NCBI GenBank assembly: GCA_003695675.1 | Contig: RFIA01000191.1 | Span: 1-39,793, forward strand | DNA: 39,793 bases | From: Chloroflexota bacterium | GTDB taxonomy: Bacteria > Chloroflexota > Anaerolineae > Aggregatilineales > Phototrophicaceae | Reading direction: 5' to 3' | In this document: positions 25,992-36,099 of the stretch, piece by piece | How positions within the stretch are numbered: the first letter of the stretch is position 1 | Layout of the letters: each line of letters starts with the position of its first letter | Position numbers and translations under genes: made by a program | Notes under the pieces: generated by a model | Database searches by the model: none | Told to the model about the DNA's origin: nothing | The model's input: only the letters and a program-made list of their open reading frames with translations

Positions 25992-26035
25992 TCCGCACGT
26001 AGACATAGCGGTTTCCGCACGTAGACATAGCGGTT
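25992..26035. repeat. perfect 22-bp tandem duplication
   Basis: Two head-to-tail copies start TCCGCACGTAGACATAGCGG and end TT. Inside each, CCGC and GCGG are inverted. It lies about 115 bp upstream of the receiver ATG. Confidence 0.8.
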
Positions 26036-26115
26036 TCTGGCTGCCACAAAGCCAAGTATCCTCGAAAGGTACTGCATTTGATCGAATACCACTAAATAAC
26101 ATAACCCCTTCAGTG

Positions 26116-26137
26116 GCCGGACATTTTAATGTCTGGC
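26116..26137. terminator. hairpin after the giant kinase gene
   Basis: GCCGGACATT and AATGTCTGGC pair over ten positions with one G-T wobble. It lies 36 bp past the kinase stop. On the minus strand no U run follows, so it may process or stabilise the message rather than end it. Confidence 0.35.
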
Positions 26138-26173
26138 GGCACTTTTCTTACCCACAACATTCTAATCCCACCG

Positions 26174-29100
26174 TCAATTGATGTGCTGCACAGTCTTCGT
26201 CGCTTCGGGTTGTTCTATCGGCAGCACAACATAAAATGTTGTCCCCTCGCCCGGCGTGGTGTCGAACCAAATTTCGCCGCGGTGCATTTCTACGAGGTGT
26301 TTGACAATCGGCAAGCCAAGCCCCGTTCCCGGCACATCCATCACGAGGGCATCGGCTTCATTGCGCTCAAAGCGATCCCAGACACGATCTTGAAATTCGG
26401 GCGGGATTCCGATGCCGCTATCTTTCACGGCAAGCAAAACTTGTTCATTGTCTTCGGGTCTGCGTTCGGCAGTAATCGTTATGCTACCGCCCGGATAGGT
26501 GTAATTAAAGGCGTTGTCAACAAGATTCTTGATGATCTGCGACAATTTTTCATCATCGGCAGTGATCGTCCGAACAGATGGGTCAACATCGATTGTCAGA
26601 GTCATATTCTTGCTGCCATATCCTTTGTCGCTGACCAAATGATTGACCGTCGAGGTGATCAGCGTTTCGAGATCAACCGGACCCGGCATCAGTACACCCG
26701 TTTCGATGCGCGAAATATTGAGCAGATCGTTGACGAGATCGCCGAGACGTTCCGCATTATTCTTGATCGTGACGAGGAACTCACGCTGTTGCGGCGTCAC
26801 TTCGCCCGCCATCCCCGCGACGAGCAAGTCGGCATAACCTTTGATGCTCGTCATCGGCGTCCGCAATTCATGCGACACATTCGAGACAAATTCGCTCTTG
26901 ATGCGGTCAACTTCAACTTCTTTGGTGATGTCGCGGAAGACCGAAACTGTGCCGAGAAATTGTTCATTGATATAAACCGACGACATGTGAACACTCGTGA
27001 TGCGATTGTCGATTTCAAGCCGCTCAACGAGCACCTCGTCGGGTGGCTGTTCTCGTAAGCTCTGCCCCCACCGTTGAATGCTGTCCACCCATACAGCAGC
27101 CTGCTCACCATACATTTCAACCAATTCGTCGAGCGTCTTCCTAATCACTTGATTTTGGGACAAGCCAAGAATTTGCTGTGCCGCTTGATTAAAGCTGATG
27201 ATGGTATTGTTAGCGTCAGTCACCATGACACCGTCGGCAATACTCTGAAGGATAGCATTGCTCTTCTCGGCTTCTTCCTGCTCGTTGCGCAGCAAGTCGC
27301 CAAGACTTTCGGCTTGATCGCGAATCAGATTATACAACTCGGCATTGTTAAACGCCGATGCCACTTGATTGGCCGCCGCTTGTACCAACAGCAGATGCGA
27401 TTGGTTGAAGGCGCTGTGTTTGCTGCCGAATAAGACGATGACCCCATAAGCCTCGTCGTTGGTTTCGAGCAACACGCCCAGTGCGCTGCGCCAACGTCTT
27501 CCTGAAGAAGCATCGGCGTCCCACTGTTCGGCTCGCAACAAGTCATCAATCACAATCGATTGGTCGATTTCGATCAACCACTGTGCCAAATCTTCAGCCG
27601 GATGCGGGCGCACTTCGCCGCCATCGCCATTGACGCGCCGGTGATTACGCTCAATGATACGGTGGAAGCGGCTCGAATCAGCCGGGTCGAGCAACAGGAT
27701 AACCCCGTCATCGGCCCCCGCCGCGCTGACGACAAGATCAAGCGCCCGATTCAAAACACGATCCATATCCAACGATTGCGCCAACTCGGATGTAATCCGA
27801 TACAGCGTATTGAGGCGGTCTCGCTCTTGTTGAAGTTCATTAGTGCGTTCTTCAACACGTTGATTCAATTCGACTGCCCAGCCTCGGATTTGCTCGAACA
27901 ATCGCGCATTTTGAATCGCCGCGCCGAGCTGACTGCCGACTGTCGTCAACACACGTTGATCGTTAAGGCCGAAGGCGCGTGAATATTGCGTGTCGCGCAC
28001 AGCGATAGCGCCGACGACGGCTTGGCTAGCGATCAAGGGCACGGCCAGATAGCTACGTGCTTCAGGCTCGGCACTTTCAATATTCATGCTGCGACGGACT
28101 TCATCGAGCGACATAACATCGCCGCCCAAAATCAGTGGTTGCTTGCGTTTGATGACAAACGAGACTTCATCGTTCCCCAACTTGCGCGGCGGAATTTCAA
28201 ATTCCTCACCATCGCGCCGCACCGCAACCGGGAAGGTCAACATATCGTCGTCAGCATCGTACAAAGCCAGATATAACTCTTCGGCCTGTGTGATATGTCG
28301 CACCCGGTCGCGGACGATACGCAACATATCGTCAATTTCAATCGTCGATGAAATCGCTTGGCTAAGATCGTTGATGACGAATAATTCTTCGACCTGCGAC
28401 GCCGTTTGGGTGGACAGCCGCGCATTTTCAATCGCGATGGCCGCTTGTGCGCCGAGCGCTTGTGCCAAGCGCGAGTCGCGATACGAGAACGTCCGTATCG
28501 CTTGTTGCAAATCCAATTGTACGAGACCGATGGAACGGTCGCGCACGATGAGGGGCACAAACATGCGTGCATAATCCCCACGCGCTTCCATATCCGCGAG
28601 TTCTGTGGCGTCCGCATCCGATGTGTTGCGTTCAATGACGAGCACTTCGCGTTCTTCGAGCACATGACGCCGCGCCGGGTAATCCGCCAAGCTCAAACGA
28701 GTGCCAGCCGGTATGATGCGGCTCGTATCGCCAGTGCGATTGACGCCAACTTCGACTTCAAGATACCCTTCGACATCATCCCACATCATGACGACGCAGT
28801 CGTCCATATCGAGCGATTGCAACATCAAATTGACGACATCGCTGAAGACGACCTCGAGATCGCGCGTCAACGAGATTTTTTGCGTACCTTCGAGCAGCGT
28901 CTCAAGCTCACGGGTGCGAACGAGCGTTTGCTCCAACAAATTGGCATTCTGTACGCTGATAGCGACTTGGTTGGCGATGATATTCGCCAGTTCGATTTGC
29001 TCTTGCGAGAATTCGCGCGTACTGTCGAGGGATTCGAGTTCATAAATGCCGAGCACGCGGCTGCCGAGAACAATCGGTACAACCGCGCAGGCTTTGACGC

Positions 29101-32100
29101 CACGCTCAAGAAGTTCGATGCGTTTACGATAATCGGGCACCATGTTGGTGTCGCCAAAGAAAAGCGACTCGCTATTTTGGCTGATCTCTTGATAAACGAC
29201 ATCGCTTTGCAAATCGATGATCTCTTCGGGTGGGGCATCGCCACGCGGATACTCGACGACCACACGCGCCACAGCACGTTCTTGTTCAAACATCAAGGCG
29301 CGGGCGCTGTTGATGTTGAGGGTTTGCGCGATTTCTTGCAACCCGATCTCGAGAATATTTTCGCGGTCGAGCGACTGCGCCAACAAGTTCGACACACGAT
29401 TGAGCAGGCTGAGACGTGCCGTGCGGCGTTGTGTCTCTTCAAATAAATTGGCGTTGGACAAGGCAACCGCAACTTGATTGCCGAATGTTGCGGCAGCTTG
29501 TTGTGCTTGTTCATCATAAAAGCCGGGTTCTGTTTTGTTCAAGACGATGACACCGGCAACATACCCTTGATTGACGAGCGGAACACCCATCCAACTTTTC
29601 ATACCAGTCTCGCCCGGCAGGGCATCCCAACCGCGCAAGTTATCAATCACGATGACTTGTTGCGATTCGATGACCTGTGTAAAACGCGCATGGTCGTTGG
29701 GGTTAAATCGCGTAAAGTGGCTCGTCGTGTCGGTATCGAGACCACGCGCATCGACGAAATACAGGCGGTCGCCTTCGCGTCGCCAGAATGTCATCGTATC
29801 ATATTCGATGATGCGACCAAATTCATTCATCGCCAATTCAAACACTTCGTCGCGGTCTAACGAGGCGGTGATACGACTCGAAATTTCCGTCAACGCAGCG
29901 AGTTGATTGGCGCGGCGTTCAATATCGTGTTCGAGGCGGGTGCGTTCCGTCACATCCTCAATCAAGAGCACAGCCCCACGCACCACATCGGCATCAATGG
30001 ACAAGCGAGGATAGACGTAAAAGTTTTGTACCGCCGCGTTGTTACCACGCCTCGTTTGCACTTGAATACGTTCGCGTTGGACGCCCTTGTCCAACACGAT
30101 GCGCATATCATCCGCCAAGATGTCGGCCAATTCAGGCCGGTAGGCGAACAAGTCTTGCCCGACAGCGCGGTCACTCCAAGCAAAACGACTCCGCATATAA
30201 TCATTGATGGTCAGAATTCGAGCAGAGCGGTCTAACACCACGATGCCTTGCTGAATCGATTCGACAATCGATTGATTGTAATTGCGCAGATTGATGGCTT
30301 CATCGAACAAGCGTGCATTTTGTATCGCGACTGAGGCGAGATGTACGATACGTCGCACAAGACCGGTGCGTTGCTCAAATGCAGTTTTGGCAGCTTCGCG
30401 GCTGCCCAGATGAATCGCGCCCGGTCGTTCACCACCGGCCATCAATGGCAGCACATAGCTGACCTGCTCACCAGCTTGATGCCAGATTTTAACATCTTCG
30501 TATTCGTCTTTTTGTGGCGAGTCGGCCTCTAAAAGATACTCTTCGCCGGTCTCTAAAACATGTCCTAGAATGCGATCTTCAAGATGCCCAGTGTGTCCAC
30601 GCTGCACACTTTCAAAATTATCGTCACCGCTCGTAGCGAAGAGATTGAAACTCTGTGTTTCGGCATCCACAACAGCCAGCGAAACCTGATGAATCGGCAA
30701 GATACGCGCCAACTCTTTCGACACAGTTTGTAGAATTTGCTCGACATCCAACGTGCTGGAAATCGTTTCCATGACCGTGCTGAGCCGCGCTTCTTCTTCG
30801 ACATTGCGCATCGACTCGACATACAGCCGATTGTTCTGAATGGTCGTCGCAGCCTGATGCGCGAAAATCTCAAGCACTTCTGTCACATGCGGGGTTGGTC
30901 GTCGATTATTGAAGGGATGGCTGAGCGCCATCAACCCAAGATGTTCACCAGCCCCTCCCATCAACGGCACAAGCAACAAATCGCCGACACGCCACGCATC
31001 AGGCCCGTCATCGGCAATCGGTCGTTGGTCTTCAAATGTGACCAGCAAAGCTGCCCGAAGCTCGTCATCCCATTGTTCGACCACCTCAACCGGGAAGTAA
31101 TACGATTCGCCCAGCCGATTATCGTCCGCTGCGGCCAGCAATTTCACGACATCATCAACCGGCAGCAGATTCGCTTTGCTCTCCAAGAAGATATTCAACG
31201 GCAAGCCAGCCTGTGCGACGCGCCGCATCACCCGGCCATCTTCGTCCGTCAGCAACATCACAATCACATCGAAACCGATACTCTGCTGCACACTGAAGGC
31301 AATCGCTTCCAGAATCATGTCGAGTTCGACATTCGACTGCACCATTTGTCCCAATTCAAGTATGCGACTCAATTGGTCAACCCGTTGGCGTAATCGTTCG
31401 CTGCGTTGTATCTGCTGTTGGTAATTGAGCGAGTTGCTATAACTGACGGCTGCTTTCGTGGACAGTGTGACGAGGAATGTTGCAGCACGCGAGTCAAAAT
31501 GGAACGGCTCGCTGTGATAGAGCGAAATCACACCGATGACGTCATCGCCATATAAAAAAGCGACGGCGACAGCAGAACGTGCATTGGGCGGAAAGGCCAC
31601 GAAAGGATGATTTTCATAATCGTCAACGACAACCGCGTCGCCGCGCCGTTTAATGGCCTCGTGTTCAATGTCGGACAGTTCTTGAGCGCCGGTGATACTC
31701 TCTGTCCCGACGAGACGACGCTCGACAATCGGTTCGCCATCATCGTTCGTCCCGTCTTGTTGCAACAGCGTGATGAAACTCCCGTCGGCCTGCGACGCGC
31801 CGACAGCCTCTGAAGAGATCAAACTGAGCACACGGTCGAAGTCAAATGTCAAAGTCAACTCGTTACTAACGCGCGAAATCGCGTTCAATTCTTCGACACG
31901 CCGGTCAAGGTTTTCGCCCGTAGCTTCAAATAAGCGGACACGACCCATCGCCGCAGCGACTTGAGACGCAATCGCAGACAGCAAGCGCTCATCATCTTCG
32001 TCATACGGCGCATCTTGTCGGTTGGCGACGCCAATTTCGCCAAAGCTCTGCTCGCCAAGCACAAGCGGTACAACCAATGCACGCTGAATCTTGAGTTGTT

Positions 32101-34408
32101 CCGCCGCGCGGCGATAACTCTCAATCACGCGCGTATCGTTCATGATGTCGTCGCTGTAAAATGGTCGATGCGAGAGCGCCACGCTGTCTTCAAAACCTTC
32201 GGCATAAATGTCTTGCACGAGCGGTTCGTGCAATTCGATACCGTATACCTGATTAGGATAAGTGATGAGACTGCTGCGTTGTTCGTCGAGCACATTGATA
32301 AAGGCCACCGGGCTTTCGAGCAAGCGCGTCACCTCTTCGAGCACTGAGGCGAACGATTCGCGAGTCGTCATCACCCGGCTTGCTTCTTCGGCCACACGGC
32401 GCAAACTCGTCGCTTCATCGGCACGGGCACGCGCCTCGCGGAATAAATTCGCATTCTCGGTAATGACAGCCGCTTGGGTCGCCAGCACCAACAACTGACG
32501 ACCATCATTGGGTGTGAAGTCTTCGCCGGTCATTTTATTTGAAACCTGCAAAACCCCCAGCCGCCGGTCACCAACCCGCATGAGCGCGAACAACGTTTTT
32601 TCCACCCCAGCCGTCATCGCCATGTCGTACAGCCCGGCTTCAAACACGAGGGCTTCGGTGGCGACATTATTCGAATACCAATATTCCTCTTCTTCCCACA
32701 ACTCGCCCATCACCGTGCCCGGCGAGACGTCAATCGAATATACTTCGACCAAATCATCATCGACGCCATAAAACGGCAAACGACGTACAAGGCGTTGGCG
32801 GGCCTCATCGTACAGCAACACGCCAACCATCTGCACGTTCATCAAATTCGCGATACGCTCTGTGATGACACTGTAGAATTCGTCTTCATGACTGAGCGCC
32901 CCAATGGCGTGGGTCATCTCTTGCAGGCCGACCAATTCGCTGGTACGGCGTTGTTCGAGTTGGAAGAGACGAATATTCTCGACCACGATGGCCGCCTGCG
33001 TCGCCAAAATGCGCAGGTTTTGAATATCGTCCATCGTGAAGCCTTGCGCACCCTGCTTGTTGCTAATCTGTATGATACCGATACGCTGCCGACCGATTTG
33101 CAGGGGGATGATCGCTGTGTTGCGCACACCGGCGACATTGACAATCGGCATCAACCCCATTTCTTCAACAAGCGGTTCGTCCACCACATCATTAGAAATC
33201 CAGTAGGGTTGATTTTCCCAAATGTCGCGTTGGCCACTTCCTTCCGGCAGGTTAATGATGTAACTATTGGCGACATGATAGGGCAGCCCGAAAAATGGCG
33301 GCTGCGCGACGAGTGCTTCGCGCGCCTCATCGTACAGCAAAATACCGCACATATCAGCACCAACCAATTCGGCGATGCGTTGATTTAGCGCCAAATAAAC
33401 TTCGCTGATCTCTTCTGCGCCACCATATTGTTCGGCAACTTGCTGCAAATTCGCCATATCGACAATGTGCTGTGTCTGCCCGGCATATAACTCTGCGTTG
33501 TGGATTGCCGTCGATGCCGGGCGGGCGATGGCTTGTAGAATCGCTAGTGCCGTGCGTGAGAAATGATGCGGCTTGGTGTCGGCCAATTTGAGCACGCCGA
33601 CGAAACGGTCACCCGACCTGAGGGGCACGGCGACAAAACTGCGATACCCCCCCTCCTTGATTTTGGGTTGTACGGCAGAGCGTTCGCGCGTGTTTTCCAC
33701 CAACAAGGGTTTATCGTGCTGCGCAACCCAACCGGGAATGCCTTCGCCGAGCGCATAAAACCCGCCCGACTCAATCAATGCGAGAATATAAGCCGCATCG
33801 CCGACCCACCCGTGTGGATAAAGTGCCTGTTTGTCTTCGTCCCACAGGCAAATTTCACCCGCGTCGGCAACGATATGCTTGAGGACAATCGTCAACAACG
33901 ATTGCAGCACCTGTTCGACACTCTGCCGTGCATCAATCGTCTCGCCAATTTCGTTGACAATCGTCATCACAAGCGAAAGGTCGATACCTGCCTCGTTGCT
34001 TGTGCTGCTGTCGGGCGTCAATTCGCGCAAGACGACGACCGTGCGCGTTTCTTCCCCTGTTGGGATGCGATGGGAAGAAGCCTCAACCCATTGGTCACCA
34101 ATTTGGAATGACGCTTGCCCTTGAGAAGCAAATAATTCGAGGAAACTTTCTGCAGGTTCTACCCGGCGTGCAAATACTTCAAGATGCGGTTCGTCACCAT
34201 TTAAGCCGAAGAGACGCCGCGCCCGGTCGTTGACATACACCAACTGCCCGTGTTCTAACGACACGATGACGGCATCGTTGCTCGCCTCTAGTGCAATGTC
34301 CCCTGTTGTGTGTCCCCGGTATCCAGCCCGGTATCGTTCCCGGGTGACCATGTAAATCCACCACAGGATGACACCACCACCCAATAACAGAAACCCTCTC
34401 AAGTCCAT
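26174..34408 (-). CDS. giant sensor histidine kinase: TM, 3 PAS, 12 GAF, HisKA, HATPase
   Basis: At 2744 residues this is one of the longer bacterial kinases. I read: one N-terminal hydrophobic span (about 4-22); a PAS (about 40-130); seven GAF domains in tandem (to about 1370); a second PAS (QSIVESIQQGIVVLDRSARI); five more GAF domains; a third PAS (AILQSIADGVMVTDANNTI); then HisKA with H2513 in VSHELRTP, N-box KNLVDNAFNYT, G1 DSGIGIPP and G2 GTGLGLPIV. Each GAF is followed by a helical linker ending in NAxLF or a variant. It should sense many small ligands or redox and phosphorylate the flanking receivers. The single span suggests weak membrane tethering. GAF number comes from reading repeats and could be off by one. 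Confidence 0.93.
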   Translation of the reverse strand: MDLRGFLLLGGGVILWWIYMVTRERYRAGYRGHTTGDIALEASNDAVIVSLEHGQLVYVNDRARRLFGLNGDEPHLEVFARRVEPAESFLELFASQGQASFQIGDQWVEASSHRIPTGEETRTVVVLRELTPDSSTSNEAGIDLSLVMTIVNEIGETIDARQSVEQVLQSLLTIVLKHIVADAGEICLWDEDKQALYPHGWVGDAAYILALIESGGFYALGEGIPGWVAQHDKPLLVENTRERSAVQPKIKEGGYRSFVAVPLRSGDRFVGVLKLADTKPHHFSRTALAILQAIARPASTAIHNAELYAGQTQHIVDMANLQQVAEQYGGAEEISEVYLALNQRIAELVGADMCGILLYDEAREALVAQPPFFGLPYHVANSYIINLPEGSGQRDIWENQPYWISNDVVDEPLVEEMGLMPIVNVAGVRNTAIIPLQIGRQRIGIIQISNKQGAQGFTMDDIQNLRILATQAAIVVENIRLFQLEQRRTSELVGLQEMTHAIGALSHEDEFYSVITERIANLMNVQMVGVLLYDEARQRLVRRLPFYGVDDDLVEVYSIDVSPGTVMGELWEEEEYWYSNNVATEALVFEAGLYDMAMTAGVEKTLFALMRVGDRRLGVLQVSNKMTGEDFTPNDGRQLLVLATQAAVITENANLFREARARADEATSLRRVAEEASRVMTTRESFASVLEEVTRLLESPVAFINVLDEQRSSLITYPNQVYGIELHEPLVQDIYAEGFEDSVALSHRPFYSDDIMNDTRVIESYRRAAEQLKIQRALVVPLVLGEQSFGEIGVANRQDAPYDEDDERLLSAIASQVAAAMGRVRLFEATGENLDRRVEELNAISRVSNELTLTFDFDRVLSLISSEAVGASQADGSFITLLQQDGTNDDGEPIVERRLVGTESITGAQELSDIEHEAIKRRGDAVVVDDYENHPFVAFPPNARSAVAVAFLYGDDVIGVISLYHSEPFHFDSRAATFLVTLSTKAAVSYSNSLNYQQQIQRSERLRQRVDQLSRILELGQMVQSNVELDMILEAIAFSVQQSIGFDVIVMLLTDEDGRVMRRVAQAGLPLNIFLESKANLLPVDDVVKLLAAADDNRLGESYYFPVEVVEQWDDELRAALLVTFEDQRPIADDGPDAWRVGDLLLVPLMGGAGEHLGLMALSHPFNNRRPTPHVTEVLEIFAHQAATTIQNNRLYVESMRNVEEEARLSTVMETISSTLDVEQILQTVSKELARILPIHQVSLAVVDAETQSFNLFATSGDDNFESVQRGHTGHLEDRILGHVLETGEEYLLEADSPQKDEYEDVKIWHQAGEQVSYVLPLMAGGERPGAIHLGSREAAKTAFEQRTGLVRRIVHLASVAIQNARLFDEAINLRNYNQSIVESIQQGIVVLDRSARILTINDYMRSRFAWSDRAVGQDLFAYRPELADILADDMRIVLDKGVQRERIQVQTRRGNNAAVQNFYVYPRLSIDADVVRGAVLLIEDVTERTRLEHDIERRANQLAALTEISSRITASLDRDEVFELAMNEFGRIIEYDTMTFWRREGDRLYFVDARGLDTDTTSHFTRFNPNDHARFTQVIESQQVIVIDNLRGWDALPGETGMKSWMGVPLVNQGYVAGVIVLNKTEPGFYDEQAQQAAATFGNQVAVALSNANLFEETQRRTARLSLLNRVSNLLAQSLDRENILEIGLQEIAQTLNINSARALMFEQERAVARVVVEYPRGDAPPEEIIDLQSDVVYQEISQNSESLFFGDTNMVPDYRKRIELLERGVKACAVVPIVLGSRVLGIYELESLDSTREFSQEQIELANIIANQVAISVQNANLLEQTLVRTRELETLLEGTQKISLTRDLEVVFSDVVNLMLQSLDMDDCVVMMWDDVEGYLEVEVGVNRTGDTSRIIPAGTRLSLADYPARRHVLEEREVLVIERNTSDADATELADMEARGDYARMFVPLIVRDRSIGLVQLDLQQAIRTFSYRDSRLAQALGAQAAIAIENARLSTQTASQVEELFVINDLSQAISSTIEIDDMLRIVRDRVRHITQAEELYLALYDADDDMLTFPVAVRRDGEEFEIPPRKLGNDEVSFVIKRKQPLILGGDVMSLDEVRRSMNIESAEPEARSYLAVPLIASQAVVGAIAVRDTQYSRAFGLNDQRVLTTVGSQLGAAIQNARLFEQIRGWAVELNQRVEERTNELQQERDRLNTLYRITSELAQSLDMDRVLNRALDLVVSAAGADDGVILLLDPADSSRFHRIIERNHRRVNGDGGEVRPHPAEDLAQWLIEIDQSIVIDDLLRAEQWDADASSGRRWRSALGVLLETNDEAYGVIVLFGSKHSAFNQSHLLLVQAAANQVASAFNNAELYNLIRDQAESLGDLLRNEQEEAEKSNAILQSIADGVMVTDANNTIISFNQAAQQILGLSQNQVIRKTLDELVEMYGEQAAVWVDSIQRWGQSLREQPPDEVLVERLEIDNRITSVHMSSVYINEQFLGTVSVFRDITKEVEVDRIKSEFVSNVSHELRTPMTSIKGYADLLVAGMAGEVTPQQREFLVTIKNNAERLGDLVNDLLNISRIETGVLMPGPVDLETLITSTVNHLVSDKGYGSKNMTLTIDVDPSVRTITADDEKLSQIIKNLVDNAFNYTYPGGSITITAERRPEDNEQVLLAVKDSGIGIPPEFQDRVWDRFERNEADALVMDVPGTGLGLPIVKHLVEMHRGEIWFDTTPGEGTTFYVVLPIEQPEATKTVQHIN

Positions 34409-34541
34409 GGATGCTTAACCTGTACTCTTCAACCTGACAACAGAGGAACGGCGCACCGCTCCTCTCGTTAAAGTTTCTATGAACAATTGGTATTCAGCTG
34501 CGCACATGTCGTAGGCTGCTTGCACCAGCGAGAGGCAATCT

Positions 34542-35480
34542 TTACCACGATGTCTCCAACGGTTCTTCATCAATATCGGCATCTGCCCCACCCAAACCAC
34601 GACGCCGGTCTTCGGCAGCCAATTCGGTGATTTCACGAATATCGGAGAATTGATGTTTACGCGTTGTCACAGCACCCAGCGAGAGTGTCATTAAATCGAC
34701 CTGCCGTTCACCCCGCGCCCCGTCGGGGACGAGGATGTAACCACGTTCGCGGTCGATGAATGAATAATGCTGCTGCACTTCGTCGTTGAAGCGCTCGACG
34801 AGACGATCCATAATCGCTTGGTAATCGTCGGCATACGTGATGAGGATAAAATTATCGCGTCCCGGATGCCCGACATAATCGTCAGCCGTCCCGAGTTCGT
34901 CGATCACTTCGTTGAGGATTAACGCCGTAAAGCGAATGACCTCATCGCCAGCGACAAAACCGTAAATTTCGGTGAAGGGTTCAAAGTCATTGATTTTCAT
35001 GTCGATATATGCCCAATCGCGGTCAACTTGCATCATCGAACGCAATTGTTCTTCAATCAATTTGCCTTTGGGCATATTCGAGTTGGAGTCGATGTAGGCA
35101 CCCTTCTCGACCGATTGAATCGAATTCTGAACGCGCAATTTAAGTTCTTCAATGTCGAAAGGCTTGGTGACATAATCGTCGGCGCCCAACTCTAATCCTT
35201 GAATTTTGTCGCTGCGTTCATCTTTCTGTGTCAAGAAAATGATCGGGATATGGCTCGTGCGCGTTGTGGTACGTAACTCTCGGCAGACGTCATACCCATT
35301 CATATCGGGCAGCATAATATCAAGGATAATCAGATTGGGCATCTGATTGCGGGTGAGCGACAGCGCATCACTACCCCGCGGCGCCACCTCGACCTCGTAG
35401 CCTTGTCCCTTAAAATAAATGCGCAACATATTGGAAATATCAAAATCGTCTTCAACGACCAGTATTCGACCTGCACTCAT
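34542..35480 (-). CDS. response regulator: receiver plus degenerate GGDEF domain
   Basis: The ATG at 35480 (MSAGRILVVEDD, 312 residues) is chosen over 35531 because AGAGG stands 9 bp before it and receivers start this way. Residues 1-125 are a receiver with phospho-acceptor D54 in IILDIMLPDMNGYDV and Lys in YVTKPF. Residues about 145-295 have the GGDEF-domain fold pattern (AYIDMKINDFEPFTEIYGFVAGDEVIRF) but the active loop GG(D/E)EF is replaced by HPGRDNF. It is therefore unlikely to make cyclic di-GMP; it may bind nucleotide or act as a protein switch. It precedes the giant kinase gene by 133 bp on the same strand. Confidence 0.88.
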   Translation of the reverse strand: MSAGRILVVEDDFDISNMLRIYFKGQGYEVEVAPRGSDALSLTRNQMPNLIILDIMLPDMNGYDVCRELRTTTRTSHIPIIFLTQKDERSDKIQGLELGADDYVTKPFDIEELKLRVQNSIQSVEKGAYIDSNSNMPKGKLIEEQLRSMMQVDRDWAYIDMKINDFEPFTEIYGFVAGDEVIRFTALILNEVIDELGTADDYVGHPGRDNFILITYADDYQAIMDRLVERFNDEVQQHYSFIDRERGYILVPDGARGERQVDLMTLSLGAVTTRKHQFSDIREITELAAEDRRRGLGGADADIDEEPLETSW

Positions 35481-36099
35481 GCCTGCCTGCCTCTTTAAAT
35501 ATATGCCAAAATTGCTGGCGCAAATTGGCATTATGTTTGATAGGATTTCCTTAAATATACAATCGAATGCACATTCACGCCACTATTCGGCGCTAGAGTT
35601 TGTTAATTGACGCAATCCTCGATTCAAAATGATCGACGCTTGGCACACCATTGCTGTGCTTATATTTGGATGATATAGCGTCTCTCCATCAGTATAAGCG
35701 AAAATCAGTGTGCAGACATTAAAGAAAGGTACAATTTAGGTTTTATTACTGAAACCGTTGCGCAAATACAATATACACACATCTATTCGCTTCGTCGCAA
35801 TTATGTTATGCTGATACGTGACCCGTCGTGGCCAATACGTCTCGTGGTAGTGACGAAAACGGTGATAACCGGCATCATGTAGGGGATTGAGACCTTTGGT
35901 TGATTGCGGCGGCATGAAGTTTGTGTTAGAAAGAGCACAATCATGACAATCGCTCCGCTCAATGCCGTAATAATTGAGGGGGGGCTTGTTGCCACAGGTG
36001 ACAAGTGCGCTTACACTAAAGGGAAACTTGTTCGATCTATTCCCAATCTATTCACCGATTTGAGTTATCCCATAACTCGGGACAAAAGGGTGGCAAATT
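35481..36099. other. 619-bp divergent intergenic region between regulator and cpaF
   Basis: This AT-rich region must hold promoters for both sides. A plausible plus-strand promoter is TTGGCA (35640-35645), 17 bp, TATTTG (35663-35668). ACAAGT and ACTTGT (about 36000-36031) could form a stem in the cpaF leader. A short frame at 35904 overlaps the cpaF start and is not convincing. No known riboswitch was recognised. Confidence 0.45.

Larger units (their letters stand above)
25878..26173. other. gap with tandem duplication and hairpin between kinase and receiver genes
   Basis: The 296-bp gap contains a perfect 22-bp tandem duplication (25992-26013 and 26014-26035) and a hairpin (26116-26137). 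No small gene is supported. Confidence 0.6.

Noticed and set aside
25992-26035. Possible CRISPR remnant
   Set aside because: Only two adjacent copies without any spacer between them, and no cas genes.
35641-35655. Sigma-54-like TGGCAC...TTGCT
   Set aside because: The distance between GG and GC is 9 instead of the strictly required 10, and no sigma-54 activator gene is in the window.
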